Assembly (NCBI RefSeq): GCF_900104065.1
Contig: NZ_FNLC01000006.1
Span: 88,896-152,895, forward strand
From: Natronobacterium texcoconense
GTDB taxonomy: Archaea; Halobacteriota; Halobacteria; Halobacteriales; Natrialbaceae
DNA: 64,000 nucleotides
Direction of reading: 5' to 3'
Position numbers and translations under genes: made by a program
The notes under the pieces: generated by a model
What the model was told of the DNA's origin: nothing
The model's database searches: none
The model's input: the letters and a program-made list of their open reading frames with translations, nothing else
Part shown: positions 44,006 to 53,695 of the stretch, in pieces
How the letters are laid out: every line of letters begins with the position of its first letter
How positions within the stretch are numbered: the first letter of the stretch is position 1

Positions 44006-45067
44006 TCACTCGAGAAGGTCGCGGACGTCTTCCATGATGCGATCTTTTACCGCCTCCTCGGTTCCGACGGGGAGATCGAGATGATCGAAGTCGTTCATGA
44101 TCCGGAGCATCGCTGCCGCCTCGTACAGCGGCTCGGGGGTCGCGACCTCGGCGACGCGATCCGGAGCCGTTGTCCGGTACCCCTCGAGCATCGCCTCCCG
44201 AACCAGCATGCGGCGATCCCGAGCGTCCGGGAGTCCCGCGAGGAAGGCCCCGCTGTAGAGGTAGACGGCGAACTCGAAGTCGAAGGCCGCGGGCACGGAG
44301 AGCGTGTACCCCCAGTCGAGGACGGCGGTGATCTCGCCCGTCTCGGGGTCGACGAGCAGGTTGTGTAGCCCGTGATCGTTGCGCCCCAGGACGGGCTCGA
44401 ACGGCCCCGTCAGGTCGTCGATACCCGACTCGAGCCACCGACGGAGTTCGGGCGTCAGGTGTGAGAACCGGGAGTCAGCGTGTCGCTCGAGTTCTTCGGT
44501 CACGTATTCCCGCAGATACGCCGGCCAGTCGTCGGACGGGTCGCCGACCGTCAGGGCCGTCGGGTCGCTGCTGGGTTGCTCGCCGGCGAGTTCGGGACCG
44601 TCGTGACGGACGTGGCCGAACGCTTCGGTCGCCGGAACCGAGTGGAGGTCGGCCAGATACGCTCCCATCTCCCGGGCGAGCCGTCGCAGAGCGTCGTCCT
44701 CGAGTCGGGCAACGTGCTCGTAGGCGACGTCCTCGCCGGGGAGTCCACGCATGAGGTAGTGCGGGGACGGCAGCGTCTCGTGAGCGTCGGTGACGGCGAG
44801 TACCTCGGGAACTGGAATCGACGTCCGGCTCTCGAGGACCGCCTGGAGCCGCGCTTCGGTCGGAATGCTCCAGGGTCGTCCGTCGGGCGAGGCCTTCAGG
44901 TACAGTTCCTGCGTCGAGTCGCTGTCGGCGACTACGAGTCGATAGACCGAACAGAAGCCGCGCTCGGCGGGGACCGCCTCGCGGAGTTCCCAGGTCGGAT
45001 CGATGGTCTGCACCGCCGCCTCGAGCGCCGATTTAGGAAGCTCCCGTGCCTCGGGAATCTCGTCCAT
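44006..45067 (-). CDS. APH-family phosphotransferase
   Basis: 353 aa, aminoglycoside-phosphotransferase/choline-kinase fold. Catalytic loop GRNDHGLHNLLVD (Asp and Asn present; the usual preceding His is Asn) and metal-binding VLDWGY. Lys in ELYLKAS is the likely ATP contact. The natural substrate is unknown; most haloarchaeal relatives are not resistance enzymes. Confidence 0.85.
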   Translation of the reverse strand: MDEIPEARELPKSALEAAVQTIDPTWELREAVPAERGFCSVYRLVVADSDSTQELYLKASPDGRPWSIPTEARLQAVLESRTSIPVPEVLAVTDAHETLPSPHYLMRGLPGEDVAYEHVARLEDDALRRLAREMGAYLADLHSVPATEAFGHVRHDGPELAGEQPSSDPTALTVGDPSDDWPAYLREYVTEELERHADSRFSHLTPELRRWLESGIDDLTGPFEPVLGRNDHGLHNLLVDPETGEITAVLDWGYTLSVPAAFDFEFAVYLYSGAFLAGLPDARDRRMLVREAMLEGYRTTAPDRVAEVATPEPLYEAAAMLRIMNDFDHLDLPVGTEEAVKDRIMEDVRDLLE

Positions 45068-45123
45068 GGATGTGATGTCATAGTGTCATTTATGGGCTTT
45101 TCGGGACCGGTCGGAATCGATCA

Positions 45124-45792
45124 CTACCGTTTCTCGTGGGAGAGATCATTCGGCCGGTCTACGTCCCGACACACGCCCGGATCGTCGACCGCGACGAGCG
45201 CGCTCGAGTCGCCCTCGAGGAGAATTCGCCGTCCACCGACGTCTCCCTCGACGGCCGTCAGCAGGTCGAAGAACCGACGATCGAACAGGACCGGGTTGCC
45301 GCGCTCGCTCTCGTAGGCTGGTGCGAGTGCGTCGCCTGCACCGGAGGCGTACGCCGAAACCAGCGCGTCGACCGTCGACGGATCGACGAACGGCATGTCT
45401 CCGAGTGCGATCACCGCGGCGTCGACCGTCGTCCGCTCGCGAAGCGTCTCGACTCCGGATCGAACGGAGGTCGACTGTCCCGCCTCGTACGTCGGGTTGG
45501 AGACCGTCGTCACTGGAAGTTCCGACACTGCTTCCTGGACCCGATCGGCTTCGTAGCCGACGACGACCACGACGGGATCGACGTCCGTCTCGAGCAGGGT
45601 TCGAGCCGCGTGAGCGACGAGCGGCGCTCCCTCGAGTGATGCCAGTAGCTTGTTGCGATCGCCGAAGCGGTCGCTCGTCCCGCCCGCGAGCACCACGCCG
45701 CCGACTCGAGGGTCGTCGGTCGCCTCGAACGGTGGCTCGACGACCGGGAGGTCGGCATCGGCTGGCGGTTCTGACGCAGTCCCGTCGCTCAT
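45124..45792 (-). CDS. MobA/MocA-like nucleotidyltransferase
   Basis: 222 aa. VVLAGGTSDRFGDRNKLLAS is the nucleotide-binding loop and Lys contact. ALGDMPFVDPSTVDAL has the metal-binding Asp and RGNPVLFDRRFFDLL follows MocA. The likely product is molybdenum cytosine dinucleotide cofactor or a related activated nucleotide. Divergent from an xdhC-type gene, which supports a role in molybdenum hydroxylase maturation. Confidence 0.86.
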   Translation of the reverse strand: MSDGTASEPPADADLPVVEPPFEATDDPRVGGVVLAGGTSDRFGDRNKLLASLEGAPLVAHAARTLLETDVDPVVVVVGYEADRVQEAVSELPVTTVSNPTYEAGQSTSVRSGVETLRERTTVDAAVIALGDMPFVDPSTVDALVSAYASGAGDALAPAYESERGNPVLFDRRFFDLLTAVEGDVGGRRILLEGDSSALVAVDDPGVCRDVDRPNDLSHEKR

Positions 45793-46154
45793 CGGTCGAT
45801 TGCGTAAGGAGGGACGACACCGACTGGTTCACCGGTTGTGAGGGTCGATTTGTTCGGTTTCTCGGAGAGCACTCACCTAGTTCCTCGAGCGCACGAACCA
45901 CGTAGTTTTTGTTGCCGTCGCTACACCACTCGGTCGACGCGAACGGCGTCGACGAGTTGCTGGTCGTGGCCATCGACGATCGGTAACGCAGCCGTCGAGC
46001 GAGGAGTCACACCAGCGCCGATCTCGTCACGGGTACCGAGGTCGGAGCCCGTTGTGGACCGGAGCGAACGGAACGCGTGCGAGATAGAGTTACACGACCA
46101 CGGATAGACGACCCGTATACGGAGGCGATTCCCCGTCACCGATCGATCTCCACC
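45793..46154. other. Intergenic region between mocA-like and xdhC-like genes
   Basis: 362 bases holding the two divergent promoters. Short frames here do not resemble proteins. I see no operator repeat or RNA gene. Confidence 0.5.
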
Positions 46155-47327
46155 ATGACAGCGAGTAACTGGAGCGTTCCGGAAACCGAAGTGGTACAGC
46201 GCGTTCGCGAGCGAGTCGAGACGACCGAGACCGACGTCCTCGCGACGATCGTCGACGTCGAGGGCAACGCCTACCGTCGTCCGGGGGCGAAGATGCTGCT
46301 CGACGAGGAGGGAGGGGGCGTCGGGAGCATCACTGCCGGCTGTCTCGAGGACGAACTCCTGCGACAGGCCGAGTCAGTTCGGGAGTCGGGTCGGCCCGAA
46401 CTGGTCACGTACGACCTGATGGAAGACGATGACGACGTCTGGGGGCTCGGCGTCGGCTGCAACGGGATCATCGACGTGTTGCTCGAGCCCCTGACCGAGC
46501 GATACCAGCCCGCAGTCGACGCCTTCGACGCTGGCGAGGACGTGGCGATCGTTACCGTCCTCGAGAGCGACGCCGAATCGCTGTCGACCGGCGATCGGCT
46601 CTACTACTATCCCGACGGCGACCGATTCGGGACGCCAGGCTCGGAACCGGTGGCGGTGTGGCCACGCGAGAAGCTCCGGGAACCCGCCGAGGAACTCGCG
46701 GATCGCGGTCGTGGTGACGTCCTCGAGACGACCGTCGAGGGCGAGCGAGTCGACCTGTTCGTCGACGGGCTGTCGGCGCCGCCGGAACTGGTGGTGTTCG
46801 GGACCGGCCACGACGTCGGTCCGGTCGTCGAACTCGCGAAGTTGAACGACTTCCGCGTCACCGTCGTGAGCTTTCGCGGTGGCGTCGACCCGGAAGCGCG
46901 ATTCCCGTCTATCGACCGCGGGATGACGACCTCTCCTGGCACGCTACGGGAGGATCTGGATCTCGACGGAAACACGTACGCAGTCGTCATGACCCACAAC
47001 TTCGTCGACGACCGGCTGGCAGTCGATACACTGCTCGAGTCGCCCGTTCCCTACGTCGGGTTGATGGGGCCACGCGAACGGTTCGAGGAGATGCTCGCGA
47101 AGTTCGAGACGGAGGGGCGACAGATCGATGCCGACGAGCGAGCGAAATTGTACACGCCAGTCGGACTGGATCTCGGGAGCGGATCACCGTACGGGATCGC
47201 TCACAGCATCGTCGCCGAACTGCTCGCGGTCGTCAACGATTGCGAGCCACGTCACCTGACGGAGCGCGAGGGGCCGGTCCACGGCCGAGTCGACGTCGCG
47301 TCCGACCCCGACGCGCCGACGAGTTGA
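46155..47327 (+). CDS. XdhC/CoxI-family molybdenum hydroxylase maturation protein
   Basis: 390 aa. The N-terminal XdhC domain has GGGVGSITAGCLEDELL with the conserved Cys. The C-terminal Rossmann domain begins LVVFGTGHDVGPVVELAKL and ends LDLGSGSPYGIAHSIVAELL. XdhC inserts the sulfurated cofactor into xanthine or CO dehydrogenases. No hydroxylase genes are in the window. The ATG at 46155 is the first that fits the family. Confidence 0.87.
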   Translation: MTASNWSVPETEVVQRVRERVETTETDVLATIVDVEGNAYRRPGAKMLLDEEGGGVGSITAGCLEDELLRQAESVRESGRPELVTYDLMEDDDDVWGLGVGCNGIIDVLLEPLTERYQPAVDAFDAGEDVAIVTVLESDAESLSTGDRLYYYPDGDRFGTPGSEPVAVWPREKLREPAEELADRGRGDVLETTVEGERVDLFVDGLSAPPELVVFGTGHDVGPVVELAKLNDFRVTVVSFRGGVDPEARFPSIDRGMTTSPGTLREDLDLDGNTYAVVMTHNFVDDRLAVDTLLESPVPYVGLMGPRERFEEMLAKFETEGRQIDADERAKLYTPVGLDLGSGSPYGIAHSIVAELLAVVNDCEPRHLTEREGPVHGRVDVASDPDAPTS

Positions 47328-47450
47328 GTCCGTTTCCTCGAGTGTCGAACCTGATCCGTAGCTGGTTTATATCCGACGGCCATAGTTACGGACGGGTACA
47401 AAGCCCGCAAGAAAGCTAACTCGTGCAGTTCGTCGCTGTACGGAGTGCGT

Positions 47451-47533
47451 GCGAGGGTAGCCAAGCGGCCAACGGCGGCGGACTCAAGATCCGCTCTCGT
47501 AGGAGTTCGTGGGTTCGATTCCCTCCCCTCGCA
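47451..47533 (+). tRNA. tRNA-Leu (anticodon CAA)
   Basis: Acceptor stem GCGAGGG pairs with CCCTCGC, followed by discriminator A. The D-arm has AGCCAAGCGGCCAACGGC, the anticodon stem-loop is GCGGA-CTCAAGA-TCCGC (anticodon CAA, codon UUG), and a long variable arm marks a class II tRNA. CCA is not encoded and no intron is present. The T stem appears to have one U-U mismatch (GTGGG against CCCTC). Confidence 0.93.
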
Positions 47534-47700
47534 TCGCAAGATGCAGAAGGTCCTACGCGGGATCTTCCCTCGCAACATTCTGCAACGGAGACCACGGCGC
47601 TTAGCGTCGTCTGTATTCCGAGCGGTCGCTTCGAGATCGATTTGCAACGAATGGGATCGACCGGGAAATCGATCGGTCGAACGAGATAATCCTTGACTTC

Positions 47701-47710
47701 CAAACGTTTG
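47701..47710. promoter_or_regulatory. Palindrome CAAACGTTTG upstream of the Lrp-type gene
   Basis: Perfect ten-base palindrome 63 bases before the start at 47774, followed by a half-site GCAAACG at 47719-47725. Position upstream of the probable TATA (GCGTATAC, 47755-47762) would suit an autoregulator. Confidence 0.35.
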
Positions 47711-47773
47711 TATTCGATGCAAACGAGGAACGCCCCAATTCTCTTGTAACGCTGGCGTATACACACTGCTACG

Positions 47774-48244
47774 ATGGATTCGTTGACTCTCGACGACGTC
47801 GATCGTGGGATTCTCCACATGCTACAACAGGATGCACGAAATCACTCTCCGGCAGCGATTGCCGAGGAAGTAGACGTCGCACCGAACACGGTCCGAAACC
47901 GGATCGAGCGTCTCGAGGAACACGGCGTTATTGAGGGATACAATCCTCACATCAACTACGAACGAGCGGGATTCCAGTTGCACGTGCTTTTTGTCTGTAC
48001 AGTACCCGTTTCCGATCGGCACGCGTTGGCGGAGCAAGCCCTCGAGATCGAAGGGGTCGTGCGAGTTATCGAAGCGTTATCCGGGAGTGAGAACTTGATT
48101 CTCGAGGCAGTCGGTGAAGATAGCGACGACATTACGGGTATTGCGACCCAGCTCGAAGACGTCGGCTGTACTATTCGTGACGAGCAGTTCCTCAAGGAGA
48201 TGCACGTGCAGCCGTTCGATCACTTTGGAGAGGAAGTCGTTTAA
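47774..48244 (+). CDS. Lrp/AsnC-family regulator
   Basis: 156 aa. The N-terminal helix-turn-helix LDDVDRGILHMLQQDARN and IAEEVDVAPNTVRNRIERLE is followed by a RAM-like ligand domain (GVVRVIEALSGSENLILEAV). Standalone gene next to tRNA-Leu; effector and targets unknown. Confidence 0.9.
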   Translation: MDSLTLDDVDRGILHMLQQDARNHSPAAIAEEVDVAPNTVRNRIERLEEHGVIEGYNPHINYERAGFQLHVLFVCTVPVSDRHALAEQALEIEGVVRVIEALSGSENLILEAVGEDSDDITGIATQLEDVGCTIRDEQFLKEMHVQPFDHFGEEVV

Positions 48245-48439
48245 TACTGGTACCCGTCACTTCCTTTCCCTCTCGAGTTGAGGAAACCTTCAACACAAGG
48301 ATTGAAGATTTCTTCACTGGATTCTCAATTGGCGCATATTTTCCAAGCATATTAGGGAGGGAGCTTATGTTTAGCGCAATATTGAATGATAGTAGTGAGA
48401 ATGTTACACGGAGGAATTTATTCTACGGAGGAAACCCCG

Positions 48440-48616
48440 ATGGAAATCGGATGGGGTATCGATAACGAAAGAGGAGATAATACGGCTGGTACGTGTGAAT
48501 CTAGCAACTATAGGGAGATAGTATACAGCGGCTCCGTGACCGAGGTTCTGCAGGAAGTAGTTGAGAACTCTATCAGGCGGATGCTTACTAACGGGTGCAT
48601 GAACCGTGATGGCTAG
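48440..48616 (+). CDS. Small hypothetical protein before the response regulator
   Basis: 58 aa from the ATG at 48440, preceded by a good ribosome-binding site (GGAGG, ten bases upstream). VYSGSVTEVLQEVVENSI resembles part of a small HalOD1-type output domain but is too short to call. It overlaps the response regulator start by eight bases, suggesting coupling. Confidence 0.45.
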   Translation: MEIGWGIDNERGDNTAGTCESSNYREIVYSGSVTEVLQEVVENSIRRMLTNGCMNRDG

Positions 48617-49070
48617 CGGTTCCCGTTCACGTTCTGGGGAGCCAAGAGAGGTACTGCTCGTCGAAGACAATCCGGGTGACGTTCGGCTCATCGAGGACGC
48701 CTTCGAGATGGTGTCCGAAGACACGGAGTTACGGACGGCCACTGATAGCTACGAGGCGCTTCACCTGCTACACCGGGGCGTTACCGATGATTCGACGTCA
48801 CTTCCCGACCTTGCACTCGTCGATCTGAATCTCCCTGGGAAGGACGGATGCGAACTGCTCGAGTCGATCAGAGACGATCCTCATATCGAATGCCTGCCGG
48901 TGATAATACTGACGAGTTCCGAATCGCGTACCGATATCACCCGCTGCTACGAAGCCGGTGCTAACGCGTATATCACGAAGCCGTCGGATCCCGACGAATA
49001 CGTGCGGCTCGCGGAGATGATCGAGCAGTTCTGGTATCAAAACGTACAGTTACCACCGATCCCGTCGTAG
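48609..49070 (+). CDS. Single-domain response regulator (Rcp1-like)
   Basis: 153 aa. EVLLVEDNPGDVRLIEDAF holds the acidic pair, phospho-acceptor Asp72 is in ALVDLNLPGKDG, Thr in IILTSSES and Lys in AYITKPSD. There is no output domain, so it acts by protein contact. The cognate histidine kinase is not in the window. Confidence 0.9.
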   Translation: MASGSRSRSGEPREVLLVEDNPGDVRLIEDAFEMVSEDTELRTATDSYEALHLLHRGVTDDSTSLPDLALVDLNLPGKDGCELLESIRDDPHIECLPVIILTSSESRTDITRCYEAGANAYITKPSDPDEYVRLAEMIEQFWYQNVQLPPIPS

Positions 49071-49098
49071 CCGGTCCGGTAACGCTGTCCGTCGAGGC

Positions 49099-49623
49099 TT
49101 ACGGGATCTGTTTTGCTCGTTCGTGATACCAGCCACCGAACGCTCCGACGAGGCCGACGAACCAGCCAGCAGCGACGAGTGCGAAACCGAACCCTATCGG
49201 GACGAGCAGGAGTCCGAACGCTACTCCCTCGAGTACGCCCATTTCGCCCCGGGCGACGTTGTCGGCTGCGACGAGCGCCGCGGGTCCGAACGCGCCGACA
49301 CCGAGACAGATGACTGGCGTTACGGCTCCGAAGAGTGCGCCACAGAGCTGTCGGTTTCGATCGGAGTACGCGTACCGCCAGAGTAGTGTGCCGACGACGA
49401 ACGCCGTCGGGGCTGCAAGCGGGACGAAGAGGGTACCGATGGCAAACAGGAAGCCGACGTTTTCACCGGCGATTCCGGTGGCGAGCAGCAATCCTGCCCC
49501 ACCGAACCAGAGCACGGCTGCAAGCAATCCGGTCGCCATCATCGCAACTCCGCCGCCGACGTCTCGGCGGGATGCGTAGGGTAACCGTCCGGGACCGTAC
49601 CGACAGCAGACGTTTTGTCCCAT
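49099..49623 (-). CDS. Four-helix membrane protein, paralogue of the 3.8-kb gene
   Basis: 174 aa with about four hydrophobic segments and a polar N-terminus. Shared features with the gene at 3781-4329: YGPG near the N-terminus, an Arg/Asp pair before the first helix, APTAFVVG with a downstream WR and a similar helix spacing. Function unknown. Confidence 0.62.
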   Translation of the reverse strand: MGQNVCCRYGPGRLPYASRRDVGGGVAMMATGLLAAVLWFGGAGLLLATGIAGENVGFLFAIGTLFVPLAAPTAFVVGTLLWRYAYSDRNRQLCGALFGAVTPVICLGVGAFGPAALVAADNVARGEMGVLEGVAFGLLLVPIGFGFALVAAGWFVGLVGAFGGWYHERAKQIP

Positions 49624-49827
49624 ACGTCAGTAGTTGCGGGCCAGCGAGAAAAGTGTATCTGGAACAGAACGTTACAGCAGCCTCGAGCAGCAGTTGATTG
49701 GGAGAAGATCTTTCGAGAGCCGTCAATTCTCGGTTTTGTGTCCTGTCGAGTCTTCCCGAATGGCTGCAGAGAGGACAAAACACTTATACGTTCCCTGACA
49801 ACCCCGATATCGATTCGAGCGGTCCCC

Positions 49828-51330
49828 ATGACCTCCACAGAAGCGATAGACGGCGAACGAACGGTCGCCCTGTCCGTGCGCCGAAAGGTGAGACGCGTCC
49901 TCGAGCCCCGGCTCGGAATCGATCTGCGGGCGCTTGCCGCGTTCCGGATCGCGCTGGGGCTCGTGGTCCTTGCCGACCTGCTTTTCGTCCGCCTTCCGGG
50001 AGTGACGACGTTCTACACGGACAGTGGCGTCCTCCCGAGATCGACGCTTGCGGAGCTGTATCCGGCGTTCGCGTCGGCGTCGCTGCACGCTCTCTCCGGA
50101 AGCACCTGGTTCCAGATTCTGCTGGTCGGCGTCGGTGTCGTCGCCGCTTTCCTCCTGACGGTCGGCTACCGAACTCGGCTCGCGACGCTCGTCACCGTCG
50201 TCTTGCTCGCGTCCCTGCACGCGCGAAACCCGCTGGTGCTCAACGGCGGCGATACGATCCTGCTCTCCCTGCTCGTGCTCGGGCTCTTCCTGCCGCTCGA
50301 GCGCCGGTGGTCGATCGACACGCAGTTACGCGCAACTGATCGGGTCGGCGAGAGCGACGGCCGACTGTTCTCGGTTGCGACCGCGGCGATCCTCGTTCAC
50401 TTCGTCACCATCTACGCGGTCAACGGCGCGCTCAAGTTCCACAGCGAGTCCTGGACGAGCGGGACGGCAGTGCCACGGATCTTCCAGCTCGAGCAGTACG
50501 TCGTCTGGCTCGGCCCCTGGATCGCCGACTGGGGGCCGGTGCTGGCCGTCTCGAACTGGGCGTGGACGGTCCTGCTCTGTGGATCGGTCCTGTTGCTCGT
50601 GTTCACCGATCGGCTCCGGATCGCGCTCGCCCTCTCCTTCATCGGGGCACAGCTCGGTCTCGCGGCGACGATGCGACTCGGTGCTTTCCCGTTCGCCATG
50701 GTTGCTGCACTCTTGTTGTTCCTGCCACCTCGCGTCTGGGAGCGACTCGAGGTGTTCGTCTCGCCCGAACGGTGGCGTTCAGTCGCCGAACGGTTCCCAC
50801 GCAGCCTGTTCGCCCTCGAGTTCCCGACGCTTCCCGACACCTTCTATCGTGGTGCCCGGCTCGCTCGCTCCGCCTTCCTCGTCGTCTTCCTCGTGACGAT
50901 CGTCACCTGGCAGCTTGCCGGTGCCGGTCTCGTCGACTCGCCGTCGTCGATGCCCGACGAGATCGAGGGCGCGAGCTGGTCCTTCTTCGCGCCGAACCCA
51001 CCCGAGGCCTACTGGTGGTACGCGTGGGAGGCCGACCTGGAGGGCGGCGAGACCGTCGGTACGCTCGTCGACGATTCCGGCGAGATCGATCGGCCACCGG
51101 ACGCTGCGGACAGGGATCCCTCCGTCCTCTGGAAGCGGTACGGCTCGGAACTGCGTTACGCCGGCCAGACACACTACGAGCCACTCGCGGAGTACCGCTG
51201 TGAGCAGGCCCTCGAGGGGTACGACGATCCACCGGAGACGGTGACCGTCTACTACGTCGAACAGCCAGTTGCGACCGACGGTCCGGTCGGTGAGCCGACG
51301 GCGGAGACGCGACTCGAGTACGCGTGTTGA
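49828..51330 (+). CDS. HTTM-domain (vitamin K-dependent carboxylase-like) membrane protein
   Basis: 500 aa. Residues 25-360 have many helices with the HTTM pattern: AAFRIALGLVVLADLLFVRL, FYTDSGVLPR, SLHARNPLVLNGGDTILLSL and FHSESWTSGTAVPRIFQLEQ. The C-terminal 120 residues are soluble (WSFFAPNPPEAYWWYAWEAD). Related to gamma-glutamyl carboxylases, but the archaeal role is unknown. A TATA-like CTTATACG (49784-49791) precedes the gene. Confidence 0.85.
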   Translation: MTSTEAIDGERTVALSVRRKVRRVLEPRLGIDLRALAAFRIALGLVVLADLLFVRLPGVTTFYTDSGVLPRSTLAELYPAFASASLHALSGSTWFQILLVGVGVVAAFLLTVGYRTRLATLVTVVLLASLHARNPLVLNGGDTILLSLLVLGLFLPLERRWSIDTQLRATDRVGESDGRLFSVATAAILVHFVTIYAVNGALKFHSESWTSGTAVPRIFQLEQYVVWLGPWIADWGPVLAVSNWAWTVLLCGSVLLLVFTDRLRIALALSFIGAQLGLAATMRLGAFPFAMVAALLLFLPPRVWERLEVFVSPERWRSVAERFPRSLFALEFPTLPDTFYRGARLARSAFLVVFLVTIVTWQLAGAGLVDSPSSMPDEIEGASWSFFAPNPPEAYWWYAWEADLEGGETVGTLVDDSGEIDRPPDAADRDPSVLWKRYGSELRYAGQTHYEPLAEYRCEQALEGYDDPPETVTVYYVEQPVATDGPVGEPTAETRLEYAC

Positions 51331-51385
51331 CCGCAAGCTGTCGCGAACCGCTACATCTTTTCGACGCCCGGACCGACAGTCTACA

Positions 51386-52198
51386 ATGAGTGATTCATCG
51401 GACTCGCTGGAGCGTCGAGCCGCCGTTGCCGTCGATGCGGCAGCGGCCGGCGCCGACGTTGCAGCCGACTCGTTTCGGGGCGACCTCGAGGTCGATTCCA
51501 AAGACGGCGAGACGGATCTCGTGACCCAGGCCGACCGGGACGCCCAGGTAGCCGTCGCCGAGGAGATTCGTGCCGCGTTCCCCGACGATCCGATCGTCGG
51601 CGAGGAAGACGAGGAGCTGAAGGCGGTCCCCGAGGAGGGGCCAGCCTGGATCGTGGATCCGATCGACGGGACGAACAACTACGTCGCCGGCATCCGGGCC
51701 TTTGGAACCGCCGTCGCAGCGGTCGTCGACGGCGAACCGGTCGCCGGCGCGTCCGTCTTTCCTGCGCTCTCCGACACCTATCGCGTCGGTCCAGCGGGTG
51801 CGTTCCGCAACGGCGAGCCACTGTCGGTAAGCGACCGTACCGATCCCGGCGTGTCGACCGCCTGTCCGACCTTCTGGTGGGACTTCGACCAGCGCGACCA
51901 GTACGGCAATGCTGCCCGTGCGCTCGTCGACCGGTTCGCCGACGTCAGACGCTTCGGCTGTGCCCAGCTCGAGCTCGCGATGGTCGCGTCGGGCGCACTC
52001 GAGGGCGCGGTGACGAACCTGCAGGCGAACCCGTGGGATACCGTTGCCGGCGTCGCGCTGGTTCGGGCGGCCGGCGGTACCGTCACCGACCTCGAGGGTG
52101 AGCGATGGCGGCACGACAGCACGGGGTTGGTCGCCTCGAACGGCGGGGTTCACGACGAACTGCTCGAGGCGGCACGGGAGATCGATACCGATCACTGA
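51386..52198 (+). CDS. Inositol monophosphatase-family phosphatase
   Basis: 270 aa. Metal-binding motifs: GEED (residues 72-75), DPIDGTNNY (Asp91, Asp94) and NPWDTVAG (Asp near 218). The fold could act on inositol-1-phosphate or fructose-1,6-bisphosphate. The ATG at 51386 fits the family; upstream frame extension overlaps the HTTM gene and is not used. Confidence 0.9.
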   Translation: MSDSSDSLERRAAVAVDAAAAGADVAADSFRGDLEVDSKDGETDLVTQADRDAQVAVAEEIRAAFPDDPIVGEEDEELKAVPEEGPAWIVDPIDGTNNYVAGIRAFGTAVAAVVDGEPVAGASVFPALSDTYRVGPAGAFRNGEPLSVSDRTDPGVSTACPTFWWDFDQRDQYGNAARALVDRFADVRRFGCAQLELAMVASGALEGAVTNLQANPWDTVAGVALVRAAGGTVTDLEGERWRHDSTGLVASNGGVHDELLEAAREIDTDH

Positions 52199-52371
52199 CT
52201 GTCGCTCTGGAACGTCGCTGTCGGCGATACATCGTGGAAAGACGGTCGCATCGACTGTCGTCCGACAGCGCGGGTCGAAGACGGACCGCTGTCGTTCACT
52301 CGATTAATCAAAACCCATCGTGCCGTGAAAATGTGGGGGTATAAACACGAGGCGGTGCCTAACTATCTCAA

Positions 52372-52665
52372 ATGAAGCAACGATACGATATACTGTTCGA
52401 GGCACTATCGCACGAGCAACGGCGACAAATTTTGTTCTCGCTCGTCGAACAGGACGAATCAGTCAATATCGACTCCCCGCCGGACAACGAACGGATGCAT
52501 ATCGAACGACGACACGTGCATCTCCCCAAACTGGAGGAGTACGGATTTATCGACTGGACGCCACAGATAAACGCTATCGAACGAGGACCACGGTTTGGTG
52601 AGGTCGAACCCGTTTTGCGGTTACTGGCCGACAATCACGAAGCGTTCTCTGCCACATCAGTGTGA
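52372..52665 (+). CDS. Small ArsR-like winged-helix protein (DUF7344 type)
   Basis: 97 aa. DILFEALSHEQRRQILFSLV opens a winged helix; HVHLPKLEEYGFIDWTPQ is the recognition/wing part, ending with RGPRFGEVEPVLRLL. It matches the common haloarchaeal HTH proteins of this size. Target unknown. Confidence 0.82.
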   Translation: MKQRYDILFEALSHEQRRQILFSLVEQDESVNIDSPPDNERMHIERRHVHLPKLEEYGFIDWTPQINAIERGPRFGEVEPVLRLLADNHEAFSATSV

Positions 52666-53168
52666 GACGGGTTCTGTAACGATTTACTGGTGTAACCGCG
52701 CCCCGTCCACGGTTGCACAGAAATACCGCCCGGTAGTCTATCTGGGACCAGTGTGACTCCGGAGCGGATGAAATACAGCGGTCCTCGCCAGCGCTAGTTC
52801 CCGACCGCAGTTACGATTCGATAGTCGAGTAGTAACCTGTCGAGTCCGATCTATGGTCGAGTGTGTACTGGCCGGTAGTGGTTTCGATAGTCGTACCGAT
52901 CGAGCGCTTTCCACGAATCTCCTGAACGGGAGCTGGTACGTTCGACTGTTTGGTTGCTACTTCTGGCTCGCTCACCGAAGTAAAGTAAGCAGGTTCCGAA
53001 GTGGTTGGGCCAGACGGAACCTGCCAGTTTCACTTACCGACCGTACGCTCAAGTACCTTGTGTGATAATCTGAGTGAAAAATCTGGAAGGAAGCGGTGGA
53101 ACGTACCTGCAGTGAGAAGCGTTCGAACACGAATTCTTTTCCATACTCGTGCCCTATCTTGATTCGGC
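52666..53168. other. Intergenic region with a 10-bp stem-loop
   Basis: 503 bases without a convincing gene. GCAGGTTCCG at 52989-52998 pairs perfectly with CGGAACCTGC at 53025-53034, leaving a 26-base loop, and partly similar flanks extend the pairing. The right side borders the IS element. Confidence 0.5.
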
Positions 53169-53301
53169 GAGAGAATCCCGCCGTTCACGGCGGGCGTGAA
53201 TCGCGTAAGCCCGGTGCGACAGTCCACGTTGGTCTGCCCGACCGAATACCCACCGGCACAAGAGTTATTGAAATTGGGTATCTTATATTTGGTGAGGCCA
53301 A

Positions 53302-53694
53302 ATGGAATATCACCTGCAATCCGGGTCGCACACGGTCTACGCGCTCCAATACCACTTCGTGACCGTCACGAAGTACCGCGCCGACATCCTCACCGATGAG
53401 CGGCTTGAGCGCGTAGCCGAAGTTGCACACGAGATTGCAGACGACTTCGAGGCCGACATCAAGAACGTGGACGGCGGCACCGACCACGTTCACATCCTGT
53501 TCACGACCAAACCCACCACCGACCTCACGAAGTTCATCAACTCGCTCAAGGGAGTTACCTCGCGCCGGATTCGGCAGGAGTACCCCGAGGTGAAACAGAC
53601 GCTCGAAGATGCGTTCTGGCAACCGGGATATTTCCTCGCCACGACAGGTCAAGTGAGCATCAACGTGTTGATGGACTACGTGGAAAACCAGTAG
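53302..53694 (+). CDS. tnpA: TnpA, IS200/IS605 Y1 transposase
   Basis: 130 aa. HUH motif as HVH at residues 62-64 and catalytic Tyr126 in MDYVENQ; FWQPGYFLATTG is conserved. It acts on single-stranded DNA as a dimer. One base separates its stop from the tnpB ATG. It appears intact. Confidence 0.94.
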   Translation: MEYHLQSGSHTVYALQYHFVTVTKYRADILTDERLERVAEVAHEIADDFEADIKNVDGGTDHVHILFTTKPTTDLTKFINSLKGVTSRRIRQEYPEVKQTLEDAFWQPGYFLATTGQVSINVLMDYVENQ

Positions 53695-53695
53695 C

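Noticed and set aside
45838..46139. Short frames on both strands between the mocA-like and xdhC-like genes
   Set aside because: Inconsistent with each other, no motif, and the region is needed for two divergent promoters.
52853..53065. A 70-codon plus-strand frame before the IS element
   Set aside because: No ribosome-binding site, TATA or family pattern; it runs through the 10-bp stem-loop.
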